A stretch of DNA of 45,153 bases from an uncultured Nocardiaceae bacterium (GTDB lineage: Bacteria; Actinomycetota; Actinomycetes; Mycobacteriales; Mycobacteriaceae): assembly GCA_936936565.1 (NCBI GenBank), contig CAKZIX010000020.1, positions 1 to 45,153 of the forward strand. The letters are read 5' to 3'. Shown one piece after another: positions 25,582 to 33,684 of this stretch (position 1 is the stretch's first letter; every line of letters begins with the position of its first letter). The notes under the pieces are model-generated. The model was not told the origin of the DNA, searched no databases, and worked only from the letters and a program-made list of their open reading frames with translations. Both the position numbers and the translations under genes were made by a program.

Positions 25582-26087
25582 GCAATCCACCGTAAGGACG
25601 AATCGCGCGTCGGGCGGCGTGCGGCAATGATATCGGAACATTGTTTTCCTACCGCAATCCGCACGGTCTCGTCGACATTGAAATACGCACTGGGAGTGCA
25701 ACTTACGCAGTTGTTGATCTTGAAATCCTGGATGCAAGAGGTCTGCACGCGAGAGGAAGAAAACAGAAGACGCGGAATGAAACAGGAGGGTGAAAGAGAA
25801 AGAGTTGCAGTGTGAGTGCAATAGGGACGGGATGACGAGAAAGTGCATGAGGTGAGAGAACGTGACAGGGAGATGGGGGATGGGGGATGGGAGGAAAATT
25901 GTGGATTGCGAGTGCATGTGTGTGCGTGCATGACATTCGCGGTCGCGGGCTCGACATCGGGAACGGCGCCGATTCCTTCCAGGGGCAGGGACCGGCCGCG
26001 CGAGTGGGGTGGAGCAGATGGGAAGGATGCGGCCCGCCACGCACACGTGGTGGCGGGCCGCATCCGGCTCCGATGGCCGCCGAGTGC
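25582..26087. other. Candidate origin of transfer: purine-skewed, lower-GC region with GAGTGCA-like repeats
   Basis: Between traA and its upstream paralogue lie 506 bp without a gene. From about 25735 to 25905 the plus strand is strongly purine-rich (runs such as gagaggaagaaaacagaaga and ggagatgggggatggg), unlike anything else here. GAGTGCA-like units recur at 25694, 25814, 25841 (aagtgca), 25910 and 25926 (gtgca). Short inverted repeats lie near 25619-25664 (gtgcgg/ccgcac, caatg/cattg). Location directly upstream of a relaxase gene and strand asymmetry suit oriT (inference); the nic site is not identified. Confidence 0.45.
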
Positions 26088-27188
26088 TCAGGCGGCGACC
26101 GGAATCCGCTCCTGCACGGGAGCGGGGTCCGTGTCCGGCGTTGCCGAACTGACCGGTGCCGGAGTGGGGGTGAGCGGGTGGCGGTCCACCCAGGCGGCGA
26201 TCAGATCGCGGTCGGTGCCGGTAGCGGCGATCCACCACGACCGCAACAGGACCGTCGCGGCGGCGGGATAGCGGTCGGCGATGAAGGCGCACCGGGCGAA
26301 CACGAAGTTGCGGCGCGTCGCGACCGTGAGTTCGGGCACCCCGGCATCGGTGGTGCCGTCGCGGCGGGCGGCGTCGCGGCAATCGGTGCACAGGCTGTCG
26401 TCACTGCGACGCCCGTGGGTGTAGGCGTCGGCGCAGGGGCGTTCGATCCAGCACGACACGCACCGCAGTCCGCGCGCGGTCGGGAGGCTGGCCCGGTCGT
26501 AGTCGAGGCCGTATCCGATGGGCTGCTCGGTGAAGTCGGGGTCGTCGTCCACACCGAGGCGGGTGGCGACGTATTCGGTGACGACCTTCGGCTCGACCCG
26601 GGCGCGACGTCGCCGTTGCTGCGAGCGCGGAATCCGCAACGCGGGATCGACGTGGCGGAAGTTGTCGCGCGCGGCGGTCCGCGCGCGGTCGGTGACGGGG
26701 TTGGGCTCGTAGAGTCCGGCGTCGAACTCGGGGCGCCGCCGCGCGGCGAGCGGAAATTGGTGTCCGAACGCGGCGAGCAGCGCACGCTGTTCACCACGCG
26801 ATGCCGACCAGGACGGGTCGGTGTCCGGGTCCGACACCGGGACCGGCACCGCCGGCCGGTACAGCGTGGGGTCGGCGTGCTCGGCGACGTACTCGATCAG
26901 GGCACGCAACCCGGGGGTCGGTGCGCACGCTGCCGCGCGGCGCAACTTCGCCGCGGCGATCTTGTGCGGGTGACGTTCGACGACCGCGAGCGCCCAGATG
27001 AGCGCGACCCGGGTCTGGTCGTCGGCACGGCGCCAGAACGTGGTGAAGGCTCGGCGAGCAGCGCGGTGATCACCGGTGTCGACGAGCCAACCGATGGAGA
27101 CGATCGGCTCGGCAACGAACGCGACATCGGTGCTGGCCGAAGCCGGCGAGTCTGCGGGGGTTGCGGTGGTGAGTGTGGTGTCGGACAT
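26088..27188 (-). CDS. Stand-alone paralogue of the relaxase C-terminal zinc-ribbon region
   Basis: The 366-residue protein starts at ATG 27188 behind GAGGGAG. It resembles TraA residues of about 1480-1770: IGWLVDTGDHRAARRAF, a central VTEYVATRLGVDDDPDF, IGYGLDYDRASLP, then the zinc ribbon CVSCWIERP...SLCTDCRDA and a helical end (RYPAAATVLLRSWW). Four Cys in two CxxC pairs suggest a Zn site. It is transcribed toward traA with the candidate oriT between them. It may bind the same DNA or partner as the relaxase tail (inference). It has no membrane segment. Confidence 0.75.
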   Translation of the reverse strand: MSDTTLTTATPADSPASASTDVAFVAEPIVSIGWLVDTGDHRAARRAFTTFWRRADDQTRVALIWALAVVERHPHKIAAAKLRRAAACAPTPGLRALIEYVAEHADPTLYRPAVPVPVSDPDTDPSWSASRGEQRALLAAFGHQFPLAARRRPEFDAGLYEPNPVTDRARTAARDNFRHVDPALRIPRSQQRRRRARVEPKVVTEYVATRLGVDDDPDFTEQPIGYGLDYDRASLPTARGLRCVSCWIERPCADAYTHGRRSDDSLCTDCRDAARRDGTTDAGVPELTVATRRNFVFARCAFIADRYPAAATVLLRSWWIAATGTDRDLIAAWVDRHPLTPTPAPVSSATPDTDPAPVQERIPVAA

Positions 27189-27258
27189 GACGGTGCTCCC
27201 TCGTGAGTGAAAGTGGTTGCCGCGTGCCGCGATTGACATGTCGGCACGCGAACAGCGG

Positions 27259-27639
27259 TGGGCTGGTGGGTTGGCCAGCCCGAGGGCGTCTCGACCAGAC
27301 GCCACCGCCACGCCGGGAGGGAACGCGCCGAAGCGTGCGTGAACGAATTTCCGGCTGCGGCCGATGCGCACCTGACCGGACACCGAAGCGGCGTCGCGGC
27401 GGACCAGGGCGATGCGCGTGTGCCGTTGCGGCGAAGGCCGGGAACAGGCCGTGGCGTCGGTGAACGGTGGTGCCGGCGACTGAACTCGAGTAATTCGAAA
27501 GGCGAGCGTGTGTCGGGGCGTGAGCACTTCGTGGGTCGGGTACGGGGGCCGGAAATTCGTTCACGCCGGGCGCGGGCCCTCCCGGCGTGGCGGTGGCGGC
27601 TGGTAGCCCTCGAATCGGGCTGGCCAACCCACCAGCCCA
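27259..27639. repeat. 381-bp structure with about 95-bp imperfect inverted-repeat arms
   Basis: The left arm (27259-27355, from gggctggtgggttggccagc to gaacgaatttccggc) recurs as its reverse complement at 27548-27639. Small substitutions and gaps separate the two arms. The spacer of about 190 bp holds no gene. It lies between divergent promoters of the relaxase-tail paralogue (minus) and the coiled-coil/HTH gene (plus). It could be a miniature inverted-repeat element or a replication or regulatory structure. No target-site duplication was found by eye. Confidence 0.7.
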
Positions 27640-27756
27640 CCCCCCCGACCACCAGCCATGGGTTCCGCGCATCGCGCGGACCCCTTTCACGGTCGGTACG
27701 CTGGAAACGGTTGGGAACTCGGGTGGTCGCACCGTCGCTGAATGGAGCGATCACTC

Positions 27757-28446
27757 ATGAACCGGGATGCATCACCACGTTCCCGTCGACGCCGCAGCGA
27801 GGACATCGCACGCCGGTTGGCCGCGGCACGTGCGCGCAACCTCGACCAGATCAGCGCGGTCCGCGAGGACGAGAAGGCTCAACGGTTGCGACGCGAGCAG
27901 AAGTTGCGCGACCAGCAACGTGCCGTCGACGCCGCGCTCGAGTCCTACCTCGATGCCGTCGACGCGATCACGACCGCCGAACAGGCGACCGCCGCGACGA
28001 TCGCCGACCTGGACGCCACGATCGCCCGCGCCCGCGCCGGGCTGAGCGCCGACATCGCCGCGCACCGGCAGAGCCAAGCGCGGGCAGCATGGCGTATCCA
28101 GCAGGCGGGACGCCGCGTCGACGACATCGCCGCCTTGCTCGACATCTCGCGCGGCACAGCCGCCCGACTCGTCGCGACCGGACGCGCCCACCCGGCGGAC
28201 GACGCAAATCCGGTCACGACAGGCAAACCAGCACCACGGCGCGCAACCACCACCGAACCTTCCGCGCGGTCGACACGAACGGGTCGCGGCGCAGTCGTCG
28301 CGTCGGAAGCTGCTACCGATGACGGCGGGGAATCCGGCGCACGCGGGCCCGCGGGTCCGCGTACGCCGGAGGCGACCGGTGCGGGGTCCCCGAGCGAACC
28401 GGTGGGTCTGGTGGCGGAGCGATCGGAGCCTGCGCGCGAGGGGTGA
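27757..28446 (+). CDS. Coiled-coil protein with a helix-turn-helix
   Basis: ATG 27757 was chosen over 27742 because GGAG sits 9 nt before it. The 229-residue product has a basic start (SPRSRRRRSEDIARRLAAA), a charged coiled coil to about residue 125, and a short helix-turn-helix (RRVDDIAALLDISRGTAARL) near 120-145. The tail is disordered and Pro/Thr/Ala-rich. This suggests a DNA-binding dimer, perhaps an element regulator or nucleoid-type factor (inference). It stands alone on the plus strand within a minus-strand module and ends at a strong palindrome. Confidence 0.7.
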   Translation: MNRDASPRSRRRRSEDIARRLAAARARNLDQISAVREDEKAQRLRREQKLRDQQRAVDAALESYLDAVDAITTAEQATAATIADLDATIARARAGLSADIAAHRQSQARAAWRIQQAGRRVDDIAALLDISRGTAARLVATGRAHPADDANPVTTGKPAPRRATTTEPSARSTRTGRGAVVASEAATDDGGESGARGPAGPRTPEATGAGSPSEPVGLVAERSEPAREG

Positions 28447-28480
28447 CAACTTCTCGGTGGACGAGTCACCGAACGTGGAC

Positions 28481-28524
28481 GCAGCGCGGCCCAGCGGCAC
28501 GATCGTGCCGCTGGGCCGCGCTGC
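28481..28524. terminator. 44-nt perfect palindrome between convergent genes
   Basis: The 22-nt half gcagcgcggcccagcggcac plus ga is followed exactly by its reverse complement. It lies between the end of the coiled-coil/HTH gene and the end of ssb, which converge. It would fold into a very stable GC-rich hairpin on either strand. There is no U-tract, so a bidirectional terminator is the best reading, with resolution or protein-binding site as alternatives. Confidence 0.6.
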
Positions 28525-28541
28525 GCTGCACTGGTGTTCGT

Positions 28542-29030
28542 TCAGAAGGGCGGCGAGTCGTCGGTTGCGCCGACTCCGGCGCCGACGAGCTCGCGTCCAC
28601 CACTCGCGGCGGCTGCCCACGGGTCCTCGGCCGGTATGGACATTACCCGTGCGCTGCCGGAGCCGGCGGAGTTCTTGGTGACCGTCGCGGTCGCGAACCG
28701 CAACGATGTCGCGATCTCGTCGACCTCCATCTCGACCACGGTGCGCTGCTCACCGTCGCGGGTTTCGTAGCTGCGCTGCTTGAGGCGGCCGGTGACGATC
28801 AGACGCGTGCCCTTCCGGATCGATTCGACAGCGTTCTCCGCTGCCTGTCGCCAGATGTTGCAGCGCATGAACAGGGTTTCGCCGTCGCGCCACTCGTTGG
28901 TTGCGCGATCGAAGATGCGCGGGGTGGAAGCGACGTTGACCTGGGTGACGGCGATGCCGTTCGGCGTGAACCGAAGCTCGGCATCGGCGGTGGCGTTGCC
29001 GATCAGGGTCAGGACGGTTTCTGCGGCCAT
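28542..29030 (-). CDS. ssb: Single-stranded DNA-binding protein
   Basis: The 162-residue protein has a standard OB fold (LTLIGNATADAELRFTPNG, FMRCNIWRQAAENAVESIRK, RLIVTGRLKQRSYETRDGE). A flexible linker and the C-terminal interaction tip DDSPPF follow, in place of the common DDDIPF. It protects ssDNA during transfer or replication of the element. AAGGAG lies upstream of ATG 29030. It is likely the element's own SSB rather than the housekeeping copy, given its shortness and neighbours. Confidence 0.9.
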   Translation of the reverse strand: MAAETVLTLIGNATADAELRFTPNGIAVTQVNVASTPRIFDRATNEWRDGETLFMRCNIWRQAAENAVESIRKGTRLIVTGRLKQRSYETRDGEQRTVVEMEVDEIATSLRFATATVTKNSAGSGSARVMSIPAEDPWAAAASGGRELVGAGVGATDDSPPF

Positions 29031-29191
29031 GACGGTGTTCTCCTTCGACTTGGTGAAAAGGGGGTTGATGGGATGAAACGAAACGCCGTCAGAGCAGTCA
29101 CTGCCCTGACGGCGTCGGTTACCGGTACGGCGCGCAATGGCACCGCCCCGGAACGTGTTCGGGTGACGCTCGAGTGCCCGATCCCGGTGGA

Positions 29192-30055
29192 TCAGGCAGC
29201 GACGCGTAGCCGGTCCTGCGCAGGCGCGGGCGTTGCGGTGTTTGCGTTGGAGTAGGCGAGCACGGCGCTCGCGGCGTGACGTGCCGCGCCGCGCGGGTCG
29301 GTGTAGACGCGGTCGGCATCCAGGCTCGGATGCCGGATGCTGTCGGCGTCGACGGCAGGGTCGACTCCGGGTAGATACACGCGCAGCCCGGTCCCTGCCG
29401 GCAAACCGTAGGGCGCGCCGAGGATCCCGGTGAACGCGTCGGCGCATGCGGCATCGACAGCGACGACTCGCGCTGTGCCGGCGAGTCCGATCGCGGCGAT
29501 GCCGACCGCCGCCAACGGCGACGCCGATCCGCCGTTACTGCCTCCCGTAGCGCGGTCGCGACGGTCGCGGTCGGTCGCGAACACCACGATCGGCAGTTCG
29601 CGTTCGAAGTCGGTCACGATCTCTGCCAGCGACTCCGCGGCTGCGGTGCCCGCGAGCATGCGGGGCGTTGTCGTGACCTTCAGCGCACCGAGCACCGCGT
29701 CGGGTCCCGCCGACAGCAAGTGCCGCACCAGTCGTGGCGCCGCGACGACGTCACCGTTCGTGGTGTCGGGCGAGCCGTGATGTTCCACGCTCACACGCAG
29801 GTGATGGGGCTCCCCGAGCGTGCCGGTCACAGACACCCTCGTGACACGACGTTGCCCGCCCGTTGCCAGGGCGTCGATACCGGCTCGCAGGTCCAGAACG
29901 CCACCGGACTCGTTGACGACGGTGTGCGCGGCAGTGATCACCTCGCACCGGTCCGGTGCCCGCAGCGCGTCGCACTCGGCGGCGACCACCGCCGCGACGG
30001 TGGCGATCGGGTCGGACAACGTGGCGCTCCAGTGCGCGTTGTAGACGACGGTCAT
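29192..30055 (-). CDS. Hypothetical protein (287 aa) of the maintenance module
   Basis: ATG 30055 is preceded by AAGGAAG. The N-terminal half is a helical domain (DPIATVAAVVAAECDAL). The C-terminal half resembles a nucleotide- or NAD-binding type alternation (LPIVVFATDRDRR, ASPLAAVGIAAIGLAGTARV) and ends with GLRVYLPGVDPAVD and repeated Arg/Ala. No family can be named. It sits between ssb and the LOTUS-domain gene on the same strand with moderate spacing, so co-function in replication or transfer is likely but unproven. Confidence 0.65.
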   Translation of the reverse strand: MTVVYNAHWSATLSDPIATVAAVVAAECDALRAPDRCEVITAAHTVVNESGGVLDLRAGIDALATGGQRRVTRVSVTGTLGEPHHLRVSVEHHGSPDTTNGDVVAAPRLVRHLLSAGPDAVLGALKVTTTPRMLAGTAAAESLAEIVTDFERELPIVVFATDRDRRDRATGGSNGGSASPLAAVGIAAIGLAGTARVVAVDAACADAFTGILGAPYGLPAGTGLRVYLPGVDPAVDADSIRHPSLDADRVYTDPRGAARHAASAVLAYSNANTATPAPAQDRLRVAA

Positions 30056-30183
30056 GACCAACACTTCCTTTCACAGGTCGCAAAAGGCCCTGACCGAACG
30101 CCGTCGCTCAGGGCCGAGGATCTATTGCGGAGACGGACAGCCGCGATCACCTGCCCGAGTGGATGTTTCGAGTGCCGTCGTCC

Positions 30184-30401
30184 TTACGGTCGACGGTCGA
30201 CGGTCGATGCCGCTATCGGAGTGTCGGTGCCGTCGATGGTGACGACGTGGATCGTGAACACGCCGCCGAACTCGTCGGTGAAGACGTCGCTCGCCACAAC
30301 AGGCACCAGGCACGCGCCGATCTCCGCTGCACCAGCTGCTGGCGAGTGCCCTCTCTCGCGACACCAACGCACCGGTATTGACGCCCGGCGCAGTGCGTCA
30401 C
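30184..30401 (-). pseudogene. Small protein (about 72 aa), one-base frameshift
   Basis: GTG 30401 opens VTHCAGRQYRCVGVARE up to QQLVQ. The next frame supplies EIGACLVPVVASDVFTDEF and VFTIHVVTIDGTDTP before the stop at 30184. One G added in cagcggaga near 30330 joins them, and the 218-nt length is one short of 73 codons. The product would have two short Cys-containing segments. It is located just upstream of the 287-residue gene. No family is recognised. Confidence 0.4.
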
Positions 30402-30439
30402 CGATCCACGTCGTGCCGCGGACGAACGACCCTCACACG

Positions 30440-31393
30440 TCAGGGCTTTCGGCGCTCACGCACGAACGGTTGTCGGTGTCTTCCTCGTCGGCGAACCTCG
30501 AATACGCCCGTCGCGGTGAGGAGCTCGGTGAGCGTGTCGAATCCCCAGGCGTGGGTATCGAATCCACGATGTTCGGCGTGAAGTCGTGCGCCGAGCACGC
30601 TCAGCGATGCCCAACCGTTCTGGTCTCGGCAATGAGTGAGGCCGTCGCGGAGCATGGTCATCAACCTGGTGTCGGCGTGCAGCCGTTGCAGAAGTTGCGT
30701 GCCCTCGGCGTCGCGTACGATGCGCGCGATGCGGTGCTGCACCATCACCGGGTCGAAGGTGTAGAACCGGCCGGCGCAGGCGTCGAGCACGAGCGCAGAC
30801 AGCGCGGTGCCGGCCACGCACGCCCGCCGATCCTCATGAGCATTCGCATGCTCGCGGGCGGCAGCGAGCAACACGTGCACCTGCCACAGCACCAGTGGGA
30901 TTACCTGCACCACGATGTCGGCGCCGATCGCGTCGTACACGGCGGCGACGAGTTCGTCGTCGTCGGGCAGCGACAATGCGAACCGTTGCGCGTCCTCCTT
31001 GGTCAGCCGGTCGGTGATCCAGGTTTCGACGGTCTCGTCGGAGGCGAACCTCGACACCGACCGTGGGGCGCCGCCACCGGTGTTCGGAATCGATGCCGAC
31101 TCGTCGAGCACGGTCAGCGCCACCTCGAACGCCGGTGCGGATCCGGCGAGGACATGGGTGGGCGAGGGCGGCGTGTCGGCGACGGCGGTTCCCAGGTCGT
31201 CGAGCATCGCGCCGTGGTCGACCAGCCTGCACAGCGGTGATTCGCGTAGTAGGCGCAGACCGTCGTAGGCGCAGGCGAAACCTTCGTGCGCGGCCAGCAA
31301 CGCCGCGGGCAGGTCGGTCGGATCCGTGGCGCGGATACGGTTCACGGTTTCGACGATCATGTCGAGCACCGCCGGGTCACGCGGGGTGTTCAT
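30440..31393 (-). CDS. Protein with a C-terminal OST-HTH (LOTUS) domain
   Basis: The 317-residue protein starts at ATG 31393 behind AAAGGA. The first 200 residues are helical (AALLAAHEGFACAYDGLRLL) with no known domain. The last 80 form an OST-HTH/LOTUS winged helix (GWASLSVLGARL, DTHAWGFDTLTELLTATGVF, EVRRRG). In bacteria such domains occur with RNA-binding and NYN-type nucleases. No NYN nuclease is visible here, so an RNA-binding regulator is inferred. Confidence 0.72.
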   Translation of the reverse strand: MNTPRDPAVLDMIVETVNRIRATDPTDLPAALLAAHEGFACAYDGLRLLRESPLCRLVDHGAMLDDLGTAVADTPPSPTHVLAGSAPAFEVALTVLDESASIPNTGGGAPRSVSRFASDETVETWITDRLTKEDAQRFALSLPDDDELVAAVYDAIGADIVVQVIPLVLWQVHVLLAAAREHANAHEDRRACVAGTALSALVLDACAGRFYTFDPVMVQHRIARIVRDAEGTQLLQRLHADTRLMTMLRDGLTHCRDQNGWASLSVLGARLHAEHRGFDTHAWGFDTLTELLTATGVFEVRRRGRHRQPFVRERRKP

Positions 31394-31457
31394 CGATGGG
31401 TCCTTTCGCGGCGGCGGTCGCGGACGAGGATCGACTCGCCTGCGACCGCCCCCATCG

Positions 31458-31613
31458 TCAGCGGTCGTGTTCGTCGTCGATGTCCGGGTCGTTGCGGTCT
31501 GCTGCCGCGTCGGCGCGTTCAGCAAAACCGCTCGTCGCGGTATCCGATTCGGTATCGCGTGCGGCTGCCGCACCGATCCGGTCGGCAGATTCGCGATCCA
31601 TCTCTTTACCCAT
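31458..31613 (-). CDS. Small acidic protein (51 aa)
   Basis: A short gene with an excellent ribosome site (GGAGGGAGGTGACC, then ATG 31613) encodes MGKEMDRESADRIGAAAARD followed by an acidic tail ending DIDDEHDR. It is hydrophilic and probably disordered. It stands 64 bp upstream of the LOTUS-domain gene and is probably co-transcribed. Small Ala/Asp/Arg-rich proteins of this type are frequent on actinobacterial elements; the function is unknown. Confidence 0.65.
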   Translation of the reverse strand: MGKEMDRESADRIGAAAARDTESDTATSGFAERADAAADRNDPDIDDEHDR

Positions 31614-31739
31614 GGCTGGTCACCTCCCTCCACCGGGCGAGCGTGTGCCAGGGCTGGACAGCTGCAAGGGCTGCCCGCCTGGGCACAACGATTCGAACGG
31701 CGAGGGAGTCGGTGACCGACGATCTGTTCGGTCACTCAT
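31606..31739 (-). pseudogene. Possible small ORF (about 44 aa), one-base frameshift, weak
   Basis: ATG 31739 (MSDRTDR) leads, after one missing base, into SSVTDSLAVRIVVPRRAAL and WHTLARWREVTSHG. The TAA overlaps the start of the 51-residue gene. Codon usage in the second part is coding-like, but no ribosome site is visible. It may be leader sequence instead. Confidence 0.22.
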
Positions 31740-31858
31740 GCGTGCCCGGGGCGATACGGGTACCGGACCGCGTTCGCGCCCGACGGGCCGCTACCGGCAG
31801 CGAATGCCGGTCTGTCTCACACGTACCTTCGGTGTCGGAGGCGGACCGGCCGTCACGG

Positions 31859-31991
31859 TCACGCCTTGCACGACTCGGGAACGTCGTGTTCGCCGGCCGG
31901 TGGTACCCCGGCGAACACCCCGATGGACGACAGGTCGTCCACTGTTGATGGTCGTCGGCCACCCGTGCCGGCGTCAACCCTCCGCAGCCAT
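31859..31991 (-). pseudogene. Possible small protein (about 44 aa), two one-base losses
   Basis: From ATG 31991 three frames join to read MAAEGLTPARVADDHQQW and DDLSSIGVFAGVPPAGEHD, then PESCKA and the stop. Both joins need an added G in a G-run (near 31975 and 31938), and the span is exactly two bases short of 45 codons. The upstream region up to 32068 has no clear start. No family is recognised. Confidence 0.35.
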
Positions 31992-32068
31992 ATGCACGAC
32001 GTCCGGTTTGGTGCCTGGTGTCGCACGCTCGGACTCTGCGGCACCTGTCCGCCGATGGTGCGGTTCAG

Positions 32069-32243
32069 CTACACGGCGTCATTGGTCGAGTATCCAGCGG
32101 CGCGAAGAGCGCCGCAGGCGACCTCCGTGCCGAGCGAGCTCGTGACTTGTTCGTCGAATAGCCCATCGCACGGCCGGGTCGTCCGGATCCCAGCCCGTTT
32201 CGATCAGCACTTGACGCTGCTCCTCGTCCATTTCCCATCTCAT
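32069..32243 (-). pseudogene. Small protein (about 57 aa), one extra base
   Basis: ATG 32243 begins MRWEMDEEQRQVLIETGWD and PDDPAVRW. After removal of one base near 32165 the frame continues LFDEQVTSSLGTEVACGALR and AAGYSTNDAV to a TAG at 32069. As given, the first frame ends at 32079 after a poor Arg-rich stretch. The repaired sequence looks like a small acidic helical protein; the function is unknown. Confidence 0.42.
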
Positions 32244-32248
32244 GGTCG

Positions 32249-32523
32249 TTATGACGCGGCAACCACCCTGACGGTTCCGGCGACCTCGTCCCGGACCGCG
32301 CACCCGATCGCGTACGAGCCTGCCCGACGACGTGGGTGCAACCCGCAACAGAGCCCGGTGATGCGCCGTTGCCTCGTAGCCGTGGCCCAGACGTTCGTGG
32401 ATGCAGGCCGTACCCGAGACCAGTTGTTGCCTGAGCCGTCAGGGCGATAGCAGACGTTGCCGGCACAAACCTTTTGGTTTCGAGCCGGTTGTCGTCACTT
32501 CGACGGAGATCGTTCGAAGACAC
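32249..32523 (-). pseudogene. Small protein (about 91 aa), frameshifted
   Basis: GTG 32523 gives VSSNDLRRSDDNRLETKRF and SAIALTAQATTGLG. Other frames then supply CIHERLGHGYEATAHHRALL, RLVRDRV and VRDEVAGTVRVVAAS before the TAA at 32249. At least two indels are required, with a net of one missing base. It lies between the primase and the next small ORF on the same strand. No family is recognised. Confidence 0.33.
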
Positions 32524-32544
32524 GGGAGCCCGGTGCGAGGCCGG

Positions 32545-33414
32545 TCAGACCGGATGGATATGGCGTGGTCTGCGCGCGGCGAACCGGAATGCATCGCTGA
32601 TCACCCGTTCGGCTTCGTTGTAGGTGAATCCGTCGGGTTCGTGCACTGCGGCAGCTGAGAGCAACGCGTTGCGGGTGTCGTCGTCGTCGAGGGCGCCACC
32701 GGCGACGAGGCGTCCGAGGGCGACCGCGGAGCGCAACAGGGTGTCGTGGCGGGTGCCCGGTGATGCGGTCGCGACCGCCCGGGTCTCGTTGCGGATCGCG
32801 GCGGCGAGATATCGGCCGATCCGGTCGGCCCCGACCTGTCCGGCGTGCACGCTGACCGGACGCGCAGGTGGAGCGAGCGCATCGGCCAGCCACTGCGGTA
32901 GCGGCGCGACGGGGCTGTCCCGCACGATGCGGTACCGGCCGGGCGGCGTGGACGAGCCTGCGGCGACGACGTAGCCACCGGCGGCTCGCGTATCGACGAA
33001 GCGTCCGATCCGTCCTGCCGAATTTCTCAGCATCGGTCCGTCCGGGGCGGTGAAGTAGAGGTGTCGGCCTTGCGATGGTGTTGTCACCGAGAACGTGTCA
33101 CCTGGATACGGTTGCCCGAGCAGCGACGCCGCGCGTGCCAGGGACGCCATGCCGTCGGCAGGTCCGTCATCAGTGTGGCCCGGTGGCGCGATGTCGAGGT
33201 CGATGACGACCAAAGCGCTTCTGCCGCAGGCGATGCCGACGTTCGCGCCGGCGTGCTCCCCGGTCCACCATGCGGTGACAAGGCGGCGGTCGCAGGTGGC
33301 GAGCTGCTCCCACTGTTTGATCGCGGGTTGTTTACGTCCGGCGGCGAGCGGGAAGACGCGCCACCCGCGCGCGGCCGCCGCGAGCGCGGCGGTACGGAAA
33401 GGATTGTCGAACAA
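32545..33414 (-). CDS. Bifunctional primase-polymerase (prim-pol) domain protein
   Basis: The 289-residue protein has the AEP/prim-pol opening ALAAAARGWRVFPLAAGRKQ, the WWTGEHAGANVGIACG segment, and the metal-binding DLD in ALVVIDLDIA (about 65-75). QGRHLYF follows, then the late GGYVVAAGS strand. It primes or replicates element DNA. The usual C-terminal helicase domain is absent, so it depends on another helicase (inference). It uses a TTG start at 33414 behind GAGGTGAA. It lies downstream of the ParB-like gene in the same direction. Confidence 0.85.
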   Translation of the reverse strand: MFDNPFRTAALAAAARGWRVFPLAAGRKQPAIKQWEQLATCDRRLVTAWWTGEHAGANVGIACGRSALVVIDLDIAPPGHTDDGPADGMASLARAASLLGQPYPGDTFSVTTPSQGRHLYFTAPDGPMLRNSAGRIGRFVDTRAAGGYVVAAGSSTPPGRYRIVRDSPVAPLPQWLADALAPPARPVSVHAGQVGADRIGRYLAAAIRNETRAVATASPGTRHDTLLRSAVALGRLVAGGALDDDDTRNALLSAAAVHEPDGFTYNEAERVISDAFRFAARRPRHIHPV

Positions 33415-33684
33415 GGCGGTTCACCTCGAGGTTCCACGATGCAACCCGCTGCCCCGACATCCGCCGACTCCGAGACTACCCGGCGCAGGGCGTGCGGGGG
33501 ATTGGCTGTTGGCAGTCGAACACGGCAGGTTTCGGTGTCAGCGACGCGGGTGCGCAGATGGGGACTGGACAGGGCATCGAATCGACAGTCATCGATGCGC
33601 GACCCGGGAGGCCCCGGGGCGGTGTACCCGATCCAACTCGACTGGGTGCACCGCCCTGGGTGGACGCGGTCGCGCCGAACTTGG

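Noticed and set aside
25582..26391. Upstream extension of the traA frame by 270 codons
   Set aside because: The extension crosses the purine-rich non-coding stretch and antisense sequence of the next gene, with poor codon quality and no relaxase homology before VTATLHKLTA.
27258..28322. 354-codon plus-strand frame through the inverted repeat
   Set aside because: Composed of Arg/His-rich low-quality sequence across the repeat arms; the real gene at 27757 is in another frame with a ribosome site.
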